Source: Chthoniobacter flavus
GTDB lineage: Bacteria > Verrucomicrobiota > Verrucomicrobiia > Chthoniobacterales > JACTMZ01
Assembly: GCA_945871065.1 (NCBI GenBank)
Contig: CAMBUL010000023.1
Location: 1 to 35,518, forward strand
Direction of reading: 5' to 3'
DNA length: 35,518 nucleotides
Part shown: piece by piece, positions 5,785-15,270 of the stretch
Position numbering within the stretch: position 1 is the stretch's first letter
Layout: every line of letters starts with the position of its first letter
The notes under the pieces: generated by a model
What the model was told of the DNA's origin: nothing
What the model saw: only the letters and a program-made list of their open reading frames with translations
Databases searched by the model: none
Program-made: the position numbers and the translations under genes

Positions 5785-8700
5785 CTAACTCCTGACCCGC
5801 AGGGGCCGAGTTTCCACCTTGTCCGATGAAATTCCCAACAGAAGCGCGGCGGCTTGGCGGTAGGCGTCCAGTTGGTCTTTGTATCGCTCGAGCAGGTCGA
5901 CATTTCCTTTGTCGGTCTTGAAATCGTAGATCTGCGCCGAGGCCGTTTGGCCGTCTTTGCCCAGTTCGAGATGAACACGGTCGAAGATGCCGCTGACGGC
6001 TCGTCCGTCGATCTCGACATCGAAGGCTCTCTCGCGCCAAAGAGTGAAGTTTTTACCGGGCTTTTTCATTACTTGTGCTCGGTCGCTGGCCAGAAATTCG
6101 CGCACCAGCATCGCTCCTTCCGCCGTCGCGCCCGTGTAGTCAGGCTCATCCCCTAACCACGCGACCTGGGCCAATAATTCATGCACCTCGGTGCCGAGGT
6201 GACGCGCTGCACCGCCGCCGAGGATCAGTCCCGCCGGGATGTCTTCACCATGGTACGAGGAAGGAGACGAGGCATGTCGCAGGGAGCCGGTCTGCTTGAT
6301 GCTTCGGTCGGAAATCATCACCGGAAGTTCCAGTTCCGGCTTCTCCAAGCGGCTAAACCACGCTTTGTCGCCCACTTCGCGGACGGGATCCTGATCTGTG
6401 CCGGCGGGGAACGATCGCATGAGCCAGCGGGCGGCATTTTTGCGCTTCTGACGCTCCGCAGTCAGGCAGTAGACGGCATGCTTGGCGCGGGTCATGGCAA
6501 CATAGAAGACGCATAGCTCACCGAAGGCTTGGTTGGCCTTCATGTCCTCCCGCGCCCGACGCAGTTCCTCATCCTCTTCGCACATTTCGGCCGGGGGAAG
6601 ATCTAGACCCCAGAGAACTTTGCCGTCTTGATCCCGCACCAAAGAAATACCCGAGGGCTTGAGTTGGCTTAGCGATTGGTAACCGCCCAGCTCCGGAAGA
6701 ATGACGACGTCCATGCCGAGCCCCTTGGCTTTGTGCACGGTCATCACGCGGACGACGCCCGGCGATTCATTTTCCTGCAGCGAGTAATGCTCCAGATAAT
6801 TGCTAAAGCTCCTCCAGTCATCGTCGGGTTTTCGTTTGGCGTCGAACTCGGCGGCGGCATCAATGAACGCCACGACTTTCGACGGGGCGATCCCCGGCGT
6901 TTTGTCCACCCAGTCACGGATGGTGGACGCCAGACCATGCTGGCAGGCGGAAGCCAGAGCGTTCGTGCGAAAGAGGGAAATGCCCGAACCACGGCTCAGG
7001 ACTCCGAAAGGAGACGCGAGAAAGTGCGCCTCCGCTACTCCGTCAACCGGCGAGGCCACACATCGCACGGCTGAAAGCAGCGCGAGACTTTCCGGGTTTG
7101 CTTGGCAGACGGCAAAACGGCCCTCAGTGGCCGTCGGAACGCCCGCCTTCTCCAGCACCTTGGCATAGTGTTCGGCCATGCGTCCGGAGCGGGTGAGAAT
7201 CGCACAACTGAGGCTCCGCTCGATCGGTTTGATTTCCTCCGTGAGGAGTCGCACCAGTTCGCGGTCGATCACCTCCGTGTCGTCTTTCGCGGAGTCGGCG
7301 GCCAAATCGTGCAAACGAACATATCCGGGGCCACTCTGTTTGCGGTAGAGGTGCTCGACCCATCCTGCTTTCCATCGCTCAACCGCTTGGAGGGGCAAAT
7401 CGAAGTCGTTCGCTAAGTCCGCGACCTTATCTTGGTCGAATGCCGCATTGACCACTTCGATGATCGCCTTGTCGGAGCGGTAGGACAGAGCCAACTGGGC
7501 TTCCTCGATGTGGTCTTTCTTGTGCTTGTTGTAGTAGCGGAAAATTTCGCGGAAGAGACGATCGTCCCCGCCACGCCATCCATAAATGGACTGCTTAGTG
7601 TCGCCGACATAGAAGAAAGTCCGGTCGTCGCTGGGATCCATGATGACCTCCGAGACCAAGGGGTCGAGCACTTCCCATTGGGCGCGGCTGGTGTCTTGGA
7701 ATTCGTCGAGCAGCCAGTGCTTGTGACGACTGTCGAGTCGGTAGGCAATGGAACCCTTCAGGTTGCCCGAGTGGCCGGTCAGGATTTCCGTCACGTCATT
7801 GAAGGTCAGCGCACCTGTGCTGCGCACCGTTTCGGCGTAAATCTCCTCATAACGTCGCAGAAGCCGGTGGACGGCGGCCGTGGAGGACAGGCGACTGCGC
7901 AGTTCTGCGCCGATGAGTGCGCACTTCAATTCGTCGCAATGCCTGGCGACCTCCCCGCGCCGAAGAAGCCGACCCTTTCGACCGAAGCTGAGAACTTCGG
8001 CGTTTTCTTTTTTGATCAACTTCCAGTCATTGCCGAGATATTCCAAGAAGCCGGTCAAATGTGGCCCGAGGCCTGCCTCGGGAGCGCGACGAACCGCACG
8101 TTGCACCATGTCCTCGAGGTAAGCATGGAAAGTTTCGCCCAATTCACCTTTCTGCGTGTCCAGCACTTCCTTGAGAAAAGCGGGTGCGACTTTGGCCAGG
8201 GGCGGTGCGGAAAGAAACCGGTTCTCTTCGGGCTGGGCCCAGATGGTGTCCTCGTCGCCCCATGCCACGTTCTTGGATGGTCCGGCAATCTGGGCATGAA
8301 GTTTGGTGATATCTTCCTGCAGATCCCGCAGCACGGAGGCACCCGAACGGTTGCGGTTGCTCTGCCGGAGCAATGCCAGCAAATCGCCGAGCGCTTTCTT
8401 GTCCTTACTGCCCTCGCGGAAAAGCTGCTCCAGGGTGAGCCGGAGATTCTCCTGCTGGGCCGCATCGTCGAGAAGTTCAAAGTCGCGCGACAAACCGAGT
8501 TCCAACGGAAACCCCCGGACAATCCGGCCGAAGAACTGGTCCATGGTACCCATCGAGAGCCTGGGTAGAGCCTCGATCAGTTTGTGCACCCATGCGATGC
8601 ACAGTTCGCGGGAAATCTCGGCCACACCGAGGTCGCGGGCGAGGTCTGCCCGTTTAGTTGCGTCATCGGCCGCCTCCCCGAGTCTTTCGAAAAGTTTTTG

Positions 8701-8874
8701 CAGAAACTCCGCGGCTGCCTTGCGCGTGAATGTCAGGGCGATGATTTCCTCGGGTTGTTGGCCGAGCGAGAGAAGCTTGATGCACCGCGTCACCAACTCG
8801 TAGGTCTTGCCGCTGCCGGCATTGGCGAGAATCAGCAACCGGCGTTGCAGCGGTTCGCGAACGATCGGCTTCAT
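5785..8874 (-). CDS. addA: AddA-like helicase-nuclease (UvrD/RecB family)
   Basis: 1029 residues, a little shorter than the common 1100-1250. It starts at ATG 8872-8874, overlapping the addB stop as ATGA. Walker A is ANAGSGKT (17-24). The DExx box is LLDEFQDTSRAQWE, followed by GDTKQSIYGWRGGD, then VMTVHKAKGLGMDVVILPE and FYVAMTRAKHAVY, so helicase motifs I-VI are all present. The C-terminal PD-(D/E)XK nuclease shows LGTEVHELLA, GIFDRVHLE and IYDFKTDKG followed by QLDAYRQ. With AddB it forms the heterodimer that resects double-strand DNA ends for RecA-dependent repair. The frame extends further upstream inside addB, but homology begins only at this ATG. Confidence 0.93.
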   Translation of the reverse strand: MKPIVREPLQRRLLILANAGSGKTYELVTRCIKLLSLGQQPEEIIALTFTRKAAAEFLQKLFERLGEAADDATKRADLARDLGVAEISRELCIAWVHKLIEALPRLSMGTMDQFFGRIVRGFPLELGLSRDFELLDDAAQQENLRLTLEQLFREGSKDKKALGDLLALLRQSNRNRSGASVLRDLQEDITKLHAQIAGPSKNVAWGDEDTIWAQPEENRFLSAPPLAKVAPAFLKEVLDTQKGELGETFHAYLEDMVQRAVRRAPEAGLGPHLTGFLEYLGNDWKLIKKENAEVLSFGRKGRLLRRGEVARHCDELKCALIGAELRSRLSSTAAVHRLLRRYEEIYAETVRSTGALTFNDVTEILTGHSGNLKGSIAYRLDSRHKHWLLDEFQDTSRAQWEVLDPLVSEVIMDPSDDRTFFYVGDTKQSIYGWRGGDDRLFREIFRYYNKHKKDHIEEAQLALSYRSDKAIIEVVNAAFDQDKVADLANDFDLPLQAVERWKAGWVEHLYRKQSGPGYVRLHDLAADSAKDDTEVIDRELVRLLTEEIKPIERSLSCAILTRSGRMAEHYAKVLEKAGVPTATEGRFAVCQANPESLALLSAVRCVASPVDGVAEAHFLASPFGVLSRGSGISLFRTNALASACQHGLASTIRDWVDKTPGIAPSKVVAFIDAAAEFDAKRKPDDDWRSFSNYLEHYSLQENESPGVVRVMTVHKAKGLGMDVVILPELGGYQSLSQLKPSGISLVRDQDGKVLWGLDLPPAEMCEEDEELRRAREDMKANQAFGELCVFYVAMTRAKHAVYCLTAERQKRKNAARWLMRSFPAGTDQDPVREVGDKAWFSRLEKPELELPVMISDRSIKQTGSLRHASSPSSYHGEDIPAGLILGGGAARHLGTEVHELLAQVAWLGDEPDYTGATAEGAMLVREFLASDRAQVMKKPGKNFTLWRERAFDVEIDGRAVSGIFDRVHLELGKDGQTASAQIYDFKTDKGNVDLLERYKDQLDAYRQAAALLLGISSDKVETRPLRVRS

Positions 8875-11663
8875 GCCGTACCTCCCAAGCTCTTGCGGGT
8901 TTGTTCGCTGACGATTTCCTCCGGATTGCAGTAGCGGAACCAGTCGGCAAAGTTGTCGAAGTCCACTTTCTCGGAAGGCGGCCAGAAGACGCCATTCGAG
9001 ACCAGCGAGGCGATCTCCTCCGCGCATTGCACTGCTGATTCGAATTCGTCTTGGTCCATCGGCAGCATCTCGATGCCCGTGTCATCGGGATCGGCCGGCA
9101 AGAGCACATAGCCGACCTCGATTTCCTTGTCCTGATGCTCCTCCCAGATATGGGGCACGAGATAACGGTAGAGAGGTAGTTGCAAGTCTTTCCAGAAAGC
9201 GGATTTTCCGCCGTAGGTGCAGGCCGCCGCGGGGACGTCGGGACGATGGCGCTTGGTGGCCAGATGCGTCTTCGCCGGCGCGGTCGCGCTGCCGAAGGTC
9301 TTGTAGTCGAGCACGCGCAGCCGACCCTCGCGGTGATTGACCTCCACGCGGTCCATGGTTCCGGTCAGAGTCAGTGGCCCGATCTTCGCCGGTTTCTTGT
9401 CGCGTTTGCCCACCGCTTTTTCGGTGGCGATGAACTCCCAGCCGTCGGCCCGGGCGCGTGCTTGCCAAGGCGCGAGGCTGCGCAGTCGTGCCCGCATCGA
9501 CTCGAGTTGCACCAGAACCACGGGGGAAAACAAATCGCCGTAGAAACGGCGGGCGACCTGGTCAAGTTTGCGGTCGAAGACGCGCGCGATCTCGGCAGGA
9601 TCCTCCAAATGCTTTGTTGCTTCGTTAGCACCGTATTCCTCGAGCACTTTGTGGATCACAGTCCCGAAATCGCGGGGGCTGATTTCGCGGGCCTCCGGGT
9701 CGAAGTCGCGGATGCCGCAGACATTCTGGAGATAGAACCTCAGGGGACATTGCAGATAGTTTTTGAAACCCGTGACTCGAATGGCTTCTACCGCTTTTTT
9801 GAGGAGGGGCAGTTCCAGGGTCCAGGAAGCCTTCGTTTCCTGCCGCTTGGCCGGCAGCGAGGGACGAAGCAAACGTCGGGACCTCCGGGGCAGTTCCGCA
9901 TCGCCACAGGCGAAGAGAAGCCGCGATGGACGGTTCGGTTCGCCCTGCGACCGGAATCGGCTGGTGCCCAGGACAACCCGTGATCCCGAATGGATCAGGC
10001 AGGCGAGCAAGTAGGCGTCCCGCGCAAAGCGCGCGTCCTGAGAGACCAGGCCGAGCTTTTTCTTCGCTTGATCTGGTAAAAAGGCGTCTTCGTGGGTTCC
10101 GGATGGCAACGCTCCTTCGCGGCAGCCCGCAACGATCTTCAAAGCAGCCGCACTCCACGGCGCCTCCAACCAGCCTTGGATTTCCACCGCGTGATCGGGG
10201 GCCGGGGCAAACAAACGCTTTCGGCCAAGGTCGGCACGCAGAGCCGCTTTTTGGTCTGCGGCCGGCAATCCCCGGAGCAGAGAAGATTGGGAAAACTGAT
10301 CGAGTGTCTCGGCCATGGCCGCAAGTTCTTTGGCTTTCATGGAGCCGGAAGTAATCCGGCCTGCGTAACCAGCTACGGCCGGAAGCAAATCCACGGTGGG
10401 CAGTTTGCGCTCTATTATTTTTTCCGCGGTAACGATTAGACGCTCCAATTCATCGAATTCGGCGCGAGCGCGATGTTCGATCGCTGGTCGATCGGCATGA
10501 TCGAGCCATCTGCGCGCCGCCTCCACCGTCCGGCAAAGTTTTTCGGCAAGCAGCCGATCACCAGCAGCCAAGGCACCGTCAGCGGTGAAGTTTTTGTCGG
10601 CTGCTTGGGCCACAAACCAGGCAAGAAAGGCGGGTCGCTGCAGGAGCGATCGCAGGGTCTGCAGACTTTGCGACTGCATCAACTCCTCGTAACCGATCAG
10701 CATTCCGGCGAATTCGGTTTGGGCCAGAGCGCGCCCCTCGGGCAGGTAAGCCTCCTCCTTGCGCCGCGCAATCTCCGCACCCATCGCCACCGTCGATTCG
10801 GGCGCGGCCGAAAACAAAGCGTATCCGTCGCTTGTGCTTGCGGCGGCACAATCGATGAGAACGCCAGCCTCCGATGCAGGGTCGTTTTCCACCACGATCA
10901 TTTCCTCTGTAAGTTCGGGCATGTGGCTTCGCCACCAGGCGGGATCGGGACGACCCATAGCATCAAGGTGCTTGCCTTCGTCCGCTGGACTCCAGGCCAG
11001 CACCGCCACATCGATCCCCTTGTTTTCCAGTGATTTTAGATAGGTCTCAAGAATGGGAGCCAAGTCGGGGATGCAGGCGACGATGACGCGTTTCAGCTCT
11101 GAGGGAACGAATGGATTGGTTGCCTGTTCGATCCGCACAACGTTGGGATCGTGCAAACCGTGCTTGGACAACAGCGCCAAATACTCCGCGTAGAGTGTAC
11201 CGAAGGCCTCCCAGCGCTTCGCATCCTCCTCGAGTTTGACCGCCAGATTCGGGGATGAGGGATCCAGGCCAGCCTCAGCCAGCTGGTCGCAGACGCGGCA
11301 GAGACGTTCCGCGACCCCGAAGCGGTCATCCGGCAGGTCGAGTGGAACGATTTTCGGAACGAGCGAGGCGAACCTTTGGCGATCGTCCGGGTTGAGCAGC
11401 GTGGCCCAGGCCGCCTCACGCTCCAGACGACTGGCCACGGGAAGATTTCTCAGCAGCAGGGCATCCATCGGCAGACGGAACTGCGGGGAAAGAACACCTT
11501 TTTTGGAAAGCTCGCGCCGGATGGCCCGGCCGGCGCCGGCGGTGGGAATGAGAACCAGCGTATCGCCTAGATCGATCGGACTGCCCCCACGTCCGCGCAG
11601 CAAAAATGCCGCAACCTGCGCGGCAAGAGGGCTTCTTTCTGTAAGGGCGACCAAGGGCTTCAA
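8871..11663 (-). CDS. addB: AddB-like helicase/nuclease subunit
   Basis: 930 residues, overlapping addA by 4 bases. The N-terminus (VLIPTAGAGRAIRREL, near 36-51) sits where Walker A would be, but the GK[ST] signature is lost, as in many AddB proteins that lack helicase activity. The nuclease domain has FKNYLQCPLRFYLQNV (near 640), FGTVIHKVLEEYG and LRVLDYKTFG (near 780), followed by LQLPLYRYLVP. The four-cysteine iron-sulfur cluster of Bacillus AddB is not evident: I see a cysteine at the first position and only one near the C-terminus (RYCNPEE). The start must be TTG 11661-11663, because an in-frame stop lies 24 bases upstream and no ATG or GTG precedes the conserved region; no ribosome site is evident. 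Confidence 0.85.
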   Translation of the reverse strand: MKPLVALTERSPLAAQVAAFLLRGRGGSPIDLGDTLVLIPTAGAGRAIRRELSKKGVLSPQFRLPMDALLLRNLPVASRLEREAAWATLLNPDDRQRFASLVPKIVPLDLPDDRFGVAERLCRVCDQLAEAGLDPSSPNLAVKLEEDAKRWEAFGTLYAEYLALLSKHGLHDPNVVRIEQATNPFVPSELKRVIVACIPDLAPILETYLKSLENKGIDVAVLAWSPADEGKHLDAMGRPDPAWWRSHMPELTEEMIVVENDPASEAGVLIDCAAASTSDGYALFSAAPESTVAMGAEIARRKEEAYLPEGRALAQTEFAGMLIGYEELMQSQSLQTLRSLLQRPAFLAWFVAQAADKNFTADGALAAGDRLLAEKLCRTVEAARRWLDHADRPAIEHRARAEFDELERLIVTAEKIIERKLPTVDLLPAVAGYAGRITSGSMKAKELAAMAETLDQFSQSSLLRGLPAADQKAALRADLGRKRLFAPAPDHAVEIQGWLEAPWSAAALKIVAGCREGALPSGTHEDAFLPDQAKKKLGLVSQDARFARDAYLLACLIHSGSRVVLGTSRFRSQGEPNRPSRLLFACGDAELPRRSRRLLRPSLPAKRQETKASWTLELPLLKKAVEAIRVTGFKNYLQCPLRFYLQNVCGIRDFDPEAREISPRDFGTVIHKVLEEYGANEATKHLEDPAEIARVFDRKLDQVARRFYGDLFSPVVLVQLESMRARLRSLAPWQARARADGWEFIATEKAVGKRDKKPAKIGPLTLTGTMDRVEVNHREGRLRVLDYKTFGSATAPAKTHLATKRHRPDVPAAACTYGGKSAFWKDLQLPLYRYLVPHIWEEHQDKEIEVGYVLLPADPDDTGIEMLPMDQDEFESAVQCAEEIASLVSNGVFWPPSEKVDFDNFADWFRYCNPEEIVSEQTRKSLGGTA

Positions 11664-11887
11664 GGTTTTTGCAGATATACCAGATCAGAACAAAAAGGCG
11701 AATCTTGCGCGTGTCATAAACACTCATGCCTGCTTATTTGACACTTTGAGACCATAGCCCATCAAGGTGAGAAGCGAAGGAAACAGCGCGCCCTGCCCAT
11801 TTCGTCCGTTCATCGGCCTGTTTTATACCTTTTCTCCCAGGCCAGGAACGGAGATAGGGCGGACGCTTCGGCCGTGAAATTCACCCC
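11664..11887. promoter_or_regulatory. Upstream region of addB
   Basis: About 220 bases ahead of the TTG start of addB. On the minus strand a short frame begins ATG near 11727 (MSVYDTRKIRLFVLIWYICK) and overlaps addB in another frame. It might be a leader peptide coupled to addB, but nothing supports it beyond position. AT-rich stretches suitable for a promoter are present, but no clear -35/-10 pair. Confidence 0.3.
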
Positions 11888-11980
11888 GCCGGAAATCTTC
11901 GTCCCACAAATGAGCAACTCGCGCTCTGTGGGCATCGACCGCAAGCCGCACCTGAGCAATTCACGCACGACTGCCATGTC
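11888..11980 (-). pseudogene. Fragment of the same small gene as at 5425-5675 (copy B)
   Basis: The minus-strand frame reads DMAVVRELLRCGLRSMPTER then ELLI, matching DTAAVRELLKCGFRWVCTEG then ELAI of copy A. About 38 of 46 bases are identical over the best block (copy A near 5476-5521). The N-terminal half is missing; the sequence upstream is the end of the sugar symporter. A frame of 55 codons (11810-11977) remains but its tail is unrelated. Both copies lie on the same strand and bracket addBA. Confidence 0.55.
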
Positions 11981-12026
11981 AGCCTCCCCACGGGCACGGG
12001 ACTCCCGGTCTTGTGCCTCGGCGGCT

Positions 12027-13448
12027 TTAAGCCGCCTCTTCGCGCATACGCTGGAGCTGGCGATGCATTTCCTCGGTCTTGGCCGTATTGAGCGGGTAGA
12101 AAATAATGATCACGCCATTGAGCAGAGCCAGAGCCCCGGGGATGAGACAAAACATGATGCGGATCCCCATCAACGATTCCGGGCTTTGCTCCTCATTGGC
12201 CACAAATCCGGAAAGCCCGAGGACCCAACCGGAGATGGTGCCACCAATGGTCAGGCCCATCTTTTGGGCGAACATCGCCCCGGAAAAAACCAAACCGGTG
12301 GCGCGACGACCGAACTTCCATTCCCCGTAGTCCGCCACATCGGTGTAAAGCGCCCAGACCAAGGCCGGGGTGGGACCGGCCAGCAAGTTGGCCAGCAGAT
12401 TGACCCCGAACATCAGCGCGGTTTTCTCGGGTGGAATAAAAAAGAAACCGATGATGGCAAGGCCGTTGGCCAAGGTAAGAATGGCCAAGGCATTGCGCTT
12501 GCCGAGGAGGCGGCCTAGCACACCTGAGAAGCTGACCCCGAGGATAAAAGCCAGCATGCCACTGGAGAGGAACACGGTGGTGACGTCAAAATTGAGAAAG
12601 AAAGCGCTCCCTGCCTGGCCGAGGCTGAAGACCGTCTTGTCACTATTCCCCACATAGTATTTGAAATAATGAATCGAGACCGCTCCGCGAACCGCCACGC
12701 TGGCCAGAGTGCAAACCGCGGCAGCCAGCATAATGATCCAAGGTACGTTGCGGACCAGCAACCGGAGATCTTCCATCACACTCACGTTCTGGTTCAGCTG
12801 CGGGGCGACCCGCTCCCGGGTCGTCACGTAAGTCAGCAGAAAAAAGACAATGGAGAGGACTCCGAAGACCGCCATGGTGGCTTGAAAGCCGACCACCTCA
12901 TCGTCGCCACCAAAGAATTTCACGAGGGGGCGGACCAAGAGCGAGATAAGGAAGCCGCCGCCAAAGGCTCCGAGAAAGCGGTAGGTGGCCAGCGACATCC
13001 GGTCTTTTTCTTTGGGGGAGATGACCCCCATCAGGGCGGAATACGGCACATTGATCGCCGTATAGATCATTTTAAAAGCGATAAACGTTGTATAGGCATA
13101 GGCCAGTTTACCGACTTCCCCGAGATCCGGATTGGCGAAAATCGCATACCCGAGCAACCCGTAGGGCAGCGCGCACCAAAGCAGAAAGGGGCGGTATTTT
13201 CCCTGTTTGGTCTGCACCCGGTCCGCCAGTGCGCCCATCATCGGGTCGTTGACCGCATTCCAAAAGTTCGCGATCAAATACATTGTGCCAACGGAGACCG
13301 GAGCAAGGCCGAAAACGTCAGTATAATAATAAAAGAGGAAAAGGTTAAAAAATTGGAAGTAAAGATTGGAGGCAAAGTCCCCTGCCCCGTAACCAATTTT
13401 CTCGGTCAGGCCGAGTTCGTCGTTCGCTTTGGAAGGGGTGGTAGACAT
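12027..13448 (-). CDS. GPH-family sugar:cation symporter (MelB/YicJ-like MFS transporter)
   Basis: 473 residues with 12 predicted membrane helices. The N-terminus LTEKIGYGAGDFASNLYFQFFNLFLFYYYTDVFGL and the WNAVNDPMMGALADRVQTKQGKYRPFLLW block are diagnostic of the glycoside-pentoside-hexuronide:cation symporter family. The conserved D of NDP (cation site in MelB) and the R-x-x-K-R-P-F loop 2-3 are present. YTDVADYGEWKFGRRATGLVFS marks the C-terminal half. It imports a sugar or glycoside with H+ or Na+; the substrate cannot be read from sequence, and no catabolic genes adjoin. It starts at ATG 13446-13448. A perfect inverted repeat (GGCGGCTT-T-AAGCCGCC, near 12020-12036) overlaps the stop and may act in termination. 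Confidence 0.9.
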   Translation of the reverse strand: MSTTPSKANDELGLTEKIGYGAGDFASNLYFQFFNLFLFYYYTDVFGLAPVSVGTMYLIANFWNAVNDPMMGALADRVQTKQGKYRPFLLWCALPYGLLGYAIFANPDLGEVGKLAYAYTTFIAFKMIYTAINVPYSALMGVISPKEKDRMSLATYRFLGAFGGGFLISLLVRPLVKFFGGDDEVVGFQATMAVFGVLSIVFFLLTYVTTRERVAPQLNQNVSVMEDLRLLVRNVPWIIMLAAAVCTLASVAVRGAVSIHYFKYYVGNSDKTVFSLGQAGSAFFLNFDVTTVFLSSGMLAFILGVSFSGVLGRLLGKRNALAILTLANGLAIIGFFFIPPEKTALMFGVNLLANLLAGPTPALVWALYTDVADYGEWKFGRRATGLVFSGAMFAQKMGLTIGGTISGWVLGLSGFVANEEQSPESLMGIRIMFCLIPGALALLNGVIIIFYPLNTAKTEEMHRQLQRMREEAA

Positions 13449-13743
13449 GATCAGTGGGGGGAAGAATGCGCCTTGGGAAGTGAACCGTGGGGTCAGCGGG
13501 AGCGGTTAAAACCAAATCGCTGCCCGGCAGAGAGGAGGAAGACAACCACAGGCCCAGCATTAAACAGAGACTGATGGCCGGAGGCCAGCCGTTTGACGCG
13601 CCGTTGACCGCAGCGAGGGTCCTATGACCGGCAAGAACGAGGGCGCGGAGCGAGGAGCCCGCCGGGCCGGCGATCGACCCTTGGTTTGACCATCTTGTTC
13701 CCCGCCGGTGGGCGTGGTTCACTGCGTTTCACAACTTCGATAG
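13449..13743. other. Intergenic region without a recognisable gene
   Basis: About 295 bases upstream of the symporter gene. It probably holds its promoter (an AT-rich tract near 13500-13515), but I find no convincing box pair, RNA gene or repeat. Plus-strand frames crossing it are antisense shadows. Confidence 0.35.
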
Positions 13744-14154
13744 TCAGTTGACGGCGAGGCGCCTTGTTGCGCCGGGAATGCGAAAAAGGACACGCGACGG
13801 GATGCGGTCCCCGGGATACCAGACCTTTTGCTCCCACCCCGAAGCATCGGGGGTACTCACCCGCATAACGATGGGGCTGAAGATGCGACTGTAGTCGGTC
13901 GTCCAAACTCCGTACCTCGTGGTGTTGACCACCAGGGCCAGAGGTGTCGTCCCGACGTATTCGCCATTGAGTTCGACCACCAGACCTGGGGGCCAACTGC
14001 GAATGTCGATCGTCTTGACCGCCTCGGCCACTCTGACCTCGCGCTCAGGGGTCGTGGCGCAAGAGGTCACAAGGAAAGCCAAAAGGAGAATTGTCCGATG
14101 CATGGAGAAGAGTGAACAGATGCGAACAAGGCAACGAAGCAGTTTGTGCGTCAT
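13744..14154 (-). CDS. PEGA-domain lipoprotein
   Basis: 136 residues from ATG 14152-14154, which has a good ribosome site (GGAG, 5 bases away). A second candidate, ATG 14101-14103, gives a shorter and more standard signal peptide (MHRTILLLAFLVTSC) but has no ribosome site. LLAFLVTSC is a lipobox, so the protein is lipid-anchored in the envelope. The segment IDIRSWPPGLVVELNGEYVG then TTPLAL is a PEGA motif, a small surface beta domain. The remainder carries KVWYPGDRIPSRVLFRIPG with no enzyme motif. It lies 159 bases downstream of the alpha-E gene on the same strand. A structural role in the envelope is likely; no specific function can be given. Confidence 0.7.
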   Translation of the reverse strand: MTHKLLRCLVRICSLFSMHRTILLLAFLVTSCATTPEREVRVAEAVKTIDIRSWPPGLVVELNGEYVGTTPLALVVNTTRYGVWTTDYSRIFSPIVMRVSTPDASGWEQKVWYPGDRIPSRVLFRIPGATRRLAVN

Positions 14155-14313
14155 AAAGGCTCCGCCCCTAAAGGCGCACTGCTCGGCCGTTATAGCCTTA
14201 CCCACCCCGACCGCTCAGCTAAGGTTGTGCACTTGGCTCCTCCGGTCCATTCGCCAAGCCGGTGCGAAGTCCCTCCGCCATGCAGAGGCTATTGCGAGGT
14301 CACGCCAGAGCTG

Positions 14314-15270
14314 TCAATACGCGCAATACGTGTCATGAAAGGCCAGATCCAACCTGATCAGCTGCTCCTGCACGCCATCAAGGTACTCATGAAGTCCGTG
14401 CCGGAAGACGCTGTCGGGCGTGGCGTAGTCGAGCTGCGAGCGGAGCAATCCTGACAACCGTTCCGGTTCGTTGCGGAAACGGCCCTCCTCGGTCGCCGAA
14501 ATGAGATGGAGCACTTCATCGAGGCGATCCACACAGAACCGGATGGAGCGCGGGAATTCGGCGTGGCAAACGAGAAAGCTGGCCACTCCCCATGGCGTCA
14601 CATCGCCCTGGCGGATTTTTAAATAGGCCTCCATTCCGCTGCACGAACGCAGGACAGACATCCATTGCGAGATGTCGACATTACCTCCCACCTGCTCCCC
14701 GCTCGGCAGGAGAATGTGGTATTTCAAGTCGAGGATGCGTGTCGTGCTGTCCGCCCTTTCAATGAACTTGCCGGCCTGGACGAACCGCCATGCTTCACTG
14801 TGCGTCATGGTCGCGTCGGTTACCCCCTGAATGAGCTGCGACGCGTAGGTCACCTTGTCGAAAAACTCGTGGGAATTCGCCCGGAAGTCGCGCCCGGCGG
14901 AAGTGTCGCGGAAGTAAAGCCAAAGCGCGTTGATCTGCTCCCACATCTCGCTCGAGATCTGGTCGCGCACCGCCCGTGCATTCTCGCGCGCATGATTGAT
15001 GCACGAATTGATCGAGTTCGGGTTGCGCCGCTCGAAGGTGACATAGTCCAGCACGGCTGCCGCGGTGAACTCCTCATGCAAGTGGTGGAAAAGTTCGGTA
15101 TCCTCCAACGTACTCAGGATCGGCCCCCAAAACTGGCGTTCTGTTTCAACGCCGCGGCTCTCGAAATCGAGCAGCATCTGCACATTCACATCGAGCAGGC
15201 GCGCATTGTTCTCGGCCCGCTCGATGTAGCGGCCCATCCAGTAAGTGGAATCTCCCACACGGCTCAGCAT
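14314..15270 (-). CDS. Alpha-E domain protein (DUF403)
   Basis: 318 residues, the usual length for the family. The N-terminus [28 protein letters not shown] is the family signature, and it is helical throughout. The start (15268-15270) overlaps the stop of the upstream ATP-grasp gene (ATGCTGA), which points to translational coupling. Alpha-E proteins are almost always encoded next to a circularly permuted ATP-grasp protein and often a transglutaminase-like peptidase, and are thought to work with them in a peptide-ligating or modifying pathway that is still undefined. No transglutaminase gene follows here. Confidence 0.92.
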   Translation of the reverse strand: MLSRVGDSTYWMGRYIERAENNARLLDVNVQMLLDFESRGVETERQFWGPILSTLEDTELFHHLHEEFTAAAVLDYVTFERRNPNSINSCINHARENARAVRDQISSEMWEQINALWLYFRDTSAGRDFRANSHEFFDKVTYASQLIQGVTDATMTHSEAWRFVQAGKFIERADSTTRILDLKYHILLPSGEQVGGNVDISQWMSVLRSCSGMEAYLKIRQGDVTPWGVASFLVCHAEFPRSIRFCVDRLDEVLHLISATEEGRFRNEPERLSGLLRSQLDYATPDSVFRHGLHEYLDGVQEQLIRLDLAFHDTYCAY

